NCBI GenBank assembly: GCA_002633025.1
Contig: NMRB01001016.1
Coordinates: forward strand, 82,732 to 146,731
Length of the DNA stretch: 64,000 nucleotides
DNA from: Notospermus geniculatus
Lineage: Eukaryota > Nemertea > Pilidiophora > Heteronemertea > Lineidae
Direction: 5' to 3'
The notes beneath the pieces were generated by a model. The model searched no databases. It saw only the letters and a program-made list of their open reading frames with translations, and was not told the DNA's origin. This document shows, one piece after another, positions 13,701-22,700 of this stretch (positions are counted from its first letter, which is position 1; each line of letters starts with the position of its first letter). The translations under genes were made by a program, and so were the position numbers.

Positions 13701-16700
13701 GGTTATATCTAGGCCATTTTAGAGCGGCAGCACGCCGTGCTGCTAAAAGGGGGCGCCGCTGTGCCCTTTTTTAACCCCCGAGGGCGCTGTGCCCCTAAAA
13801 AAATTTTTTNNNNNNNNNNNNNNNNNNNNNNNNNNNNNNNNNGACCCTCTGTCATGGTCCCTTTTGATCATATCGCCTTATAAACTGGCTTAAATTGGCT
13901 GTTGACTGGAGTTATAGAGACCTTGTTAACTGACAAGTTTCTCAAAATTCCGTTAGTAGAAATGTCGCGAATGTAAAGTGCCCTTTTCTAGGTTGAAGTG
14001 CCCTTTTCACAAAGTTTGCACCGTGCCCTTATGAAATCCTCGATATAACCCTGACATCTGATTGTCTCTTTATGTTCTCTAATCTATTTTTGGTTTGGTG
14101 TATATGTTAGAGACAATCTAGAATCTATTCAGTGTATACATTGTATTTTAGAAATAATCTAGAATTCATATTTGAAATATATTCGGTGCATATATGACCC
14201 GTGACAGCAAAATGAGTTGGAATGCGCAGAAAAGGGCGGGCCAAAGTGCACCAACGGTTTGTTGATTTCAGGATTGTCTGGCCATTGTGAAATTTGACTT
14301 GGTCAGTGTCTATAGTTGTTCTCTGGTGCCATCTTGAGTCTTCTTTCCGGCGCATTCCCACTCATCTTGCTGGCACGGGTCACATATCTTAGAGACAATC
14401 TAGAATCCGTATTTGAAATCTATTCAAGTCATCATAAATACATGTACCGGTACCGGTAATAAAAAACAATACATGATGAAGTTTATGACTTAATCATTTC
14501 CACTTCTTGATCTCACTTTACAGGAAGCCTTGCGTCACTTGACACAATAAATGAACCTATTTATGCCAACCAGGATCCAACACAAAAGCTCCCAGATTCA
14601 GAGAAAATTACCACTGTCGAATTACTTGAGTATATCAGGATGAAAGTTCGTGATCGAAGCTTTCAAGTGGAATTTAAGGTCAGCTTAATTTTTCTCACAC
14701 AACGATGTGGGTTTTACCACATGTCTTTCATCACATGAGCCACAAATTGGTCTCACGGGATTTTTTCGGAGTCACCAGTCGGAGAGTAAAGATCAACAAA
14801 CATGTTTCGACTTCGGTGGACATGATACCAGGACGTTGTTAAATTAAAGACACATTGCACCCTTTTTAGTATAAATGTCGTTGAACAGTATCAAGAAACA
14901 TCATAAAACATGTTTCCTCAGGATACAGCAGATTGACATTATTACCATTAGTTGGTCAACAGCCTGTTGAAGAGTGGGTTGTCACATTCACAGCCATAAC
15001 AAATGATAGATAATTAAATGATAGATACCGGTAATTAAATTGTCATTTCTAATTAAAGTGCAGGGGCCTGTTTCAAAAAGGTACCTTTAACCAAATCGAA
15101 AATGCATTGAACTAATGGTACCATTAGCTTAAAGGTGGTCTAGTTCGAATTGTAAACATTACGGTGTGCCACCTATTGTCAATTTCTGGTACTAACAAAT
15201 AAAATAAAATCGAATTAAATCTCGCCTTTCACAACTTTTTGTTAATATTTTTTGAGTGTAAAATCATAAATATATTTCAGTTACAAGAATATTTATCAAG
15301 ATAGATATAAAAATAGATAACATTAATGTTTTGGTATACACGGTGCTGCCACCTGTCCGAGGAAAAATAACTATTATAATCAACCATGTAAAACTAGAGC
15401 ACCTTTAAAGTTACTTTCTGAAACAGGCCCCAGGTATCCATTTCTGAGTAAATGTTCAAATCCTCACCCTGAACGTTTATCCAAAGCAATTCTCGAACAG
15501 ACAGGTTTGAGAAGTGTTCTGAATGGTCCAGTACATGTAGTTGTATCTCCCACAAAGGGATCCAAAAGTGTAATGTACAGTGGGTTCTGAACACTTTCTT
15601 TGATTTTAAATCTGCAGACTTTTAATCCTGGTCTTGAACGCCCACACTTGGCTGCAAGTAAAAACGAGAACAGCCTGAAGAACAGATTCAAGAACATTTG
15701 TACATGTAAGTTGTCACTCATTTTCAGAAGGGTTCTTCACTTTTATGTCTAATTCCTCATGATTGACAGGTACTGGACACTCTTAAAACTCTTTTTCAGA
15801 TGACCATTCACGAGTTATTCTAAGAGACATTACACCAGAGGGGACAGATTACATCAATGCCTCATACATCCCGGTAAGGAAATACCGTACATGTAGAATC
15901 ATTTGATGTCATCCTCCCACAGCAAGGGTTTTTACCTCGTTCCTCTTTATCCAGTGTATGAAGAGGAGCGAGACCAAAGACCTGCTATGGGAGAATGTTT
16001 GATGTCCCAGGTTGGCCGATGTCAGGTATTTTTGACAGATGCAGAGCCTGGACAAATGCTGGATGGGGCAGGAATGACGGTCCTATAAAAAATTTTGCGA
16101 TATGAATTTTCTCTTACAGAAATTATAGTCTGGCTACTGATGTCCAATGGATTAAAATGTAGTATTTTTTTATGTGGATGTCTAATGTTTTTTTCTGCGA
16201 TTTTCAGGGTCATGACGGTCACATTTCGTACATAGCCAGCCAAGGGCCCGTCCCAGCAAGTATTGCTGACATGTGGGAGATGATATGGCAAGAGAATGTC
16301 GCCAAAGTGGTCATGCTGACGGGATTCATAGAGAATCAAAAGGTAGGCCTACTCTTTTTTCACTCGTAGGTGTTAGATAAATCAGGATTCAGCTGCTGTG
16401 CAGTTTGCAGGCATTGCAGCATCTCCCTGTGACAATAGGAGCTGTCAGTGAGTTGACCAATAGGTGTCACTGCGGCCCAATTCAATGCATATAGCGGATC
16501 CATTCATTCTTGATCGAGCACCAATCACGTGTATTTTCCTGTGTATTGGTCTGCTAGAATTTTGCTACCATCTTTTGGCAATACGCGCGGCTGGCTGCTC
16601 CTATTCTGTCCTCAGTCTAATTGTAAGAAGTTAACATTTGACTGATCTGGCAAGAATGTTCTTCTGGAAGAAAAAAGTCACGAAAACTTCGCAAGAGTCA

Positions 16701-19700
16701 CATACAAGGTTGTGACTCTTGTTCGCAGGGCTATGAGGGATGAAGGTCCTAAGTACCTGTCGGATTTGCTAGCGGAGACAAGTGGGCGCTCGCGGTCCGC
16801 CACGTTCAAGGCGCTTAAGACCATGAAGACAAAGTCTTGGTATGGAGACCGCAGTTTCTCATGCTGCGGCCCTTACCTGTGGAACAAAATTCCTGTCCCA
16901 CTCAGAGCCCTGCCTGAAGCCGCCGTCAAAAGACAGCTGAAGACATTTCTATTTGATGAGCACCTTGGAGAGGAGGCGCCTTGAGCGTGGTGGACCACGG
17001 AATGGCGCCCTATACAAATTTTTATATTGATTGATTGATATTGATTGATAAGTTGATCCTCATTTTTTTCAAGGAACGATGCAGTAGATATTTTGAAACA
17101 GAGGGAACGCATCTCTATGGTAACATCAGCGTGAGGGTGTTGGAGACACGAGTGGAACCATGTTATGAAGTCAAAACTATGCAACTCATTAAGGTAAAGG
17201 TCCACTTTCTGAGTGCAGAAGGCAGAGAAGTTTACTCCTTTACTTCAGTGAACCTCTTGATTGTCTGGTCAGTAACACAGTTGTTTGTGATCTCCTGGGC
17301 ACATAGTCTGATATCAACAACGGTAGGTGTCATCCAACTTCACACTTTAACCCCAGTCTACATGTATCCTGAAACCTTTCAGTAGAACTCAGATGAGCTG
17401 CTCATTCAGTGCTACAATCCGAGCATTTCCAACCAATACCCATTTATACACCAGGGTGGAGAGGCCAGTGAGGCAAAGAGACTTGGCCAAAGTCCCACGC
17501 CGAGTGGGATTCGAACCCGGGACCCTCTGACCACTAGTCGGAGGCCCGAACCACAACACCACCGTGGCTCTTCCAAAAGAGTCACAAATATCACATTTGA
17601 AAACTTAAATAAGTTTCCATACGACCTATCTGACCATACCTGCCATCCTTTCCAGGGTCAAACACGACGGAAGATCCACCACTTTCACTATACTTCCTGG
17701 CCTGACCACGGTGTACCAAGTCATCCAGCATCCATCCTTCACCTCAGAAATGCAGTCAACCAGATCGAATCAGATAAAGAACTGAATGGACCTATAGTTG
17801 TACATTGCAGGTAATGAAAAACGTTCATTTGTGACTGCGAGTGGAAATATTCGAATTAAAGCCTAGCGTTCATCACACTTGCGACTGGAGACAACTAGTC
17901 GCCACTGAGCTACTGGCGACTGGGAGGATCTACGGTAGCTGGAACTGGAGGCGACTGATCAGTCGCCAGAAATGGTCAATGTACGCATCCTTGTGACTCG
18001 CTGGAATTGAGATTTTGCCAGTCGCTGCGAGTTCAGTTGCAAGTGTTCAACTTTCTACTACTCTAGCGACTAGTTGTACCCAGTTTCGTTCAGTCACTGC
18101 GATGTACACAGGCTTGCGACTGATCAGTGTGTGCCAGTTTTCTGAACGAAACATAATCTCGTCGAGTCTCAACGCCACGGATGTTACCTGCCGAGTTGCT
18201 GCCAGTCGTAAGTGCCATGTACGCGGTCTGGACATGATGACTGATTGGATCGGACTCCTAGTTTTACCAAGTTGCTGAATTTGCGATGTGCGTGCAGCGC
18301 GTACATCAGCAGCGACTAATTAGATCAGTTACTTCCAGTTGCAAGTGCAATGTACGCCTGGCTTAAAGCTCTCACACTTCTGAATTTTCCTTGACAACTG
18401 CAATTTTATCACCTCTGACTAGCTTTATTATACTTCAGTGCTGGTGTAGGGAGGACGGGGACCTACATAGCCATTGACTACCTCATCAAACAAGCTGAGG
18501 AAACTGGTATGATCGATTTCATAGAATGTATGAGACAACTTAGGGCCGCACGAACGAAGATGATACAGACCCCGGTAAGGGAACTATTTTTATTGATAAG
18601 GATAGATGTGAATATCTTAGTGTGATACAGTCCTCCCTCGCTCTTACGAACCTTGATTTTACGAACTCCCGGATATTACGAACCCAATGTCTGCTCCCAA
18701 AATTTCATGACGTGTACGGTATGTGATTTGGCTGTTAGGACGGCCGTGTGGCCCAATTCCTGCCCATGATCAATACGCTGGGCCAGACCCAAAAATATGT
18801 CTGTTTGCCGTATAAACCCAATTGAGCCTACGTAAATGGTACCGACCCAAAACTTTTTATAGGGGTAATAGCCAATATGTTTTTTTATGCCCCAAAGGAC
18901 CCGATTCGCCGACCAGCAATGACGAAGTATGCCGACCTAAAACTTTTTACACTTCAAAACTGAATGCCAATGTGTCATAAACCCCGAAAGACATTGTTTT
19001 TAAACATTAAAATTTTTATTTTATTTTGTGGAAATTGCTAATTTTTTTCCACCTCCAACTAAAACAAATAAAAATATATGCCTACCTACCTACCCAAGCT
19101 GTTAGGGCAGGGTAGGGTTACAGCAAACAGACATATTTTTGGGTCTGGCCCTGTGTATGATACAACCCAAATTATCCAAGTTCATACTGCAACAATTCCG
19201 CATTCATTTCAGAACCAGTACATCTTTGTGCATTTCACTGTGCTAGAATACCTGGTCTTAGGAAACACAAAGATCTTGACACCGGAATATTCTCGGACCT
19301 TGGAAAAGATGACCAAAGTATGTCCAGAGACTGGGCTCACAATGCTAGAACTACAATACGAGGTGAGGTAAACATACCCGTTGCGGTTAAATTATCCCAC
19401 ATAAAATATTAAAAGTACAATTGTGACCGCTCAGAAGGTGAGCCGCAACGAACTAAGATGACACCAGGAGAGAAGGGAAGAAATATTATTTCAGATTTCA
19501 TAACAGACAGACAATGGCTGGTATTCATAAAAGTTAGCAAATGCTTTCACTTAAGATTTGCAAAATGAGGTCCAATGTAAATGTACTGCAAAACTTGAAG
19601 TAAATATCAGCCAATACTGAATGAATATCAGCCAATACTGAAATTGACAAACATTTGGTCTCGACCTACCAAGCTAAGAGCGACATGCGACTGGTTTTCC

Positions 19701-22700
19701 TGTTGAGGGTCACAATTAGAACTTATGAATGAATAAACAACCCCCCTCCCCCAGGTCTTAGTTACAGCCTGTTATCAAACCAATTTCAGACAATAAAGGT
19801 GAGCCGAGTTCATTTTCCAAATCAGCATTTATACACTCTTAGGATAGGGCCATCAACAAGAATAAAACAGTCACCAGTAATGAACACCCAAATGAACATC
19901 AAAGATGCTTTGCATACCAAAACATTCCTTGAAAGGTGTTTGCCATTGATAAACACCTGAATATATCGAATTTTCCTGATAATTCCTTACAGGTGCTACA
20001 ACTTTCACTGAGGAAGGACTTACTTCAGAGCAAAGAAAACTTGGCAGGTAGATGAAGCTTCTAATGCTGCTCAGAACTGTTGTAAAATGTCTGAGGATCA
20101 TTTTGTTTATCAGTAAAAAGTCTTTTGTCATGTTCTTCCTTTAGGACATCAGGGGGTATATTCATAAAACTACTTAAGTCTAAGTGTGACACTCATCCTT
20201 TGTTCAACATAAAAGATAAATATCACACTCTGACTTAAGACGCATACACAGGGAGTAAGATGACCATAGGGTAGCAATTACAGAGTAAGGGTAGCAGTCA
20301 CAGATCAGAGTGGCAGAAAATAATGTACTGCTGTCATACATGTGTACCATTGTGTTTCAGATGACCATCTCTACCCCGTCTTCATTCCTGTGAGTATTTA
20401 TGTCCAGAACAGTCATCATACCAACCAAATGTTTTGGTTTGTCTTCATGAGATAGGCTCCTCAAGTCCCCAGTAGGCCTATACGGCGAAGGACTGCCGCA
20501 ATGAACACACCTGAGGAAAGTTTATCCAATGATGATCCGTGAAACATTTCCTTTAAAATATAGTGGCCAGGACAAATGTTCTGGATATCCCACGGCAGAG
20601 AATTCTATCCCACAACCTAGAGAAATCTTCCGTCCACAAATGATTCACAGCATCATACGTGTACGTCTCCGTGTGTCAAAATTGACAAATTTTTTTTCTC
20701 ATACAGGGCCAGAGATCAAAACTAACATTCATTGTTGTCCAGTCACCGTCAGAAAAAACCAAGATGGAGTTCCTCGATCTGATCCATGAATTCTCTGTAA
20801 AACTGATTGTGACTTTGGAATACAACGAGGTGAGACACAAGTTAAGAGTATAGAGGCTATGCACTGACGTCATCAAATGACGTCATCAATGGGTATGACG
20901 CCACGCTGGATGGAACTGCGCAGCTAAAAACCGTCAAAAGCACTCCGCAGTTCCATCCAACATGGCATCACGCTGGCTGATGACGTCACGTGCATAGCCT
21001 CTATAGCAATGTCCATACTAAGACAAAGAGTCACATCCAAATAGACTCTGAACAGTTGATTGGTGGAATCGTGAAATACGAAGACAAGAGGTCTGAGCCT
21101 AAATTAAATAGCTACTGGTAGTTTGGGTTGTTTGCTACTTGTACACCGCCCTGTACAAACTGGGAACTTCAGCTAGAACCTTAGCCAAGGTTTTATGAAC
21201 TTAGGTTAAGATATTTTGAATACAGGACAGGTCCACGTTTAGAGAGAAGGGCAGTGGGCTATTGCCCCCCGAGAAAAACATGTTTTTCATCCAGATTTTA
21301 GAGATAATTGGCGCAGTAGTGTAGTCATGTACATCTCTGTTGAGAATCAGGGCCCATATTCATAAAACCTTGCTAGCTTAGTTGGCTGCTAGTTGTGTAC
21401 ATTGGCCTATACAAACTAGGCACTTCAGCAGGCAACTAAGCCTAGCAGGGTTTTATGAATATGGGTCCTGGACAACTGCCACTGGTATCAGTTGTCAAAA
21501 AAATTGTCTCTCGACCAAATTCATTAGCGGTGTTGGAACACTGATTTGATTATGTAGCAGCAGGACTGGCATTAGTCTTTGTCCAATCAAGACTTTTTAA
21601 TACTGTCGTTTGTCACTGTGTAACCAATGTTTATACATCTTTGATGAATTCGGCCCGGAGTATTTCAGAAATTTTCCCAATATTTCAGAGTGACGAGAAT
21701 TACTGGGGCGATAATTCATTTGAGCTGATCCAAATGAATGATTCCAACAATGTTAGGATCCGGGAGTTCGAACTTTTAGAGAGAGTAAGTTACTACTACA
21801 TGTAGTTACCAATGCAAGACTTGGAATTCTCTGCTTCATGGGTGATATGAATAAAAGCTAGCAAATGCTTTTACTTCAGATTTGCACAGCATAGCGTAGT
21901 GCATTTGTACTGCAAAATCCAAGTAAAAGCATTTACTAGTCTTTATTCATATGACCCATGTTACAAGTACTGTACCCAGTATGTGACTATGAGTTGACCT
22001 GCATATAATATTTTGTATGAAGTGACTAAATTGTTTCCCTTTTTGATTTGTATCCAGTATTGTGGACACTTTCCTCATCGTGCCAGCTTATTTTAAAGCT
22101 ATGCTAGGAAACATACAAGTAGTTACATGTACCAAAACTCTAGAGTTACCTTCTCAGACCATTGAGAAATGAGTTATACATATGTCATCTTGCCCTGACT
22201 AGACTCGGGACCCAGTCGTTGTGTCGCTCCGGCCGCCGCGCTACACTCCACAAACGACTGGGAAAGCAAGATGCAAAATCAGCGGCTAGCATACCGACGA
22301 CCACAACGCCCATCTCGGCGCCCTGACAAGCATTTCATTCACTCCTACTCCTGCTCACTCCATGGGGTGTAATAGTCAGACTCCAGAGGGCAAACTGACC
22401 ATAGGCCCTTGTCAAGATGCAAGTATGTCAGCCCTAAAAGACCCACTAGGCTAGTCCCACTTGTCCGCACCCAAGATCATAATTGAATGAAAAGTTGAAC
22501 TCCCTCATTTTCAGGGTATGCCAAGAAAATTATACCAGGTGTATTTGAAGGGCTGGAGTGCAGGCAACGGACTGCCATCGGTGTCCACCCTAGCATCGTT
22601 CATGGAAACAATTCAGTATCAAATTGGGGATCAGGACACTGCCAATGTCATAGTCCACTGCAAGTAAGTTACTAAAAGATGGGGGGTTACCGGTATAAAC

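Larger units (their letters stand above)
13448..19362 (+). other. Juxtamembrane region and catalytic PTP domain D1
   Basis: Exons 13448-13512 to 19213-19362. Motifs in order: NSLKNRF..YDHSRV, DYINASYI, ASQGP, WEMIWQ, WPDHGVP with acid Asp977, signature HCSAGVGRTG with nucleophile Cys1011 and Arg1017, and the Q-loop QTPNQYIF. Every residue needed for catalysis is present, so D1 should be active. The KCxxYWP motif is diverged (RCSRYFE). Confidence 0.92.

Noticed and set aside
16712-16984. Possible host gene of 90 codons between PTP exons
   Set aside because: The sequence is the C-terminal tail of a non-LTR retrotransposon reverse transcriptase, followed by a TTGATTGA tail.
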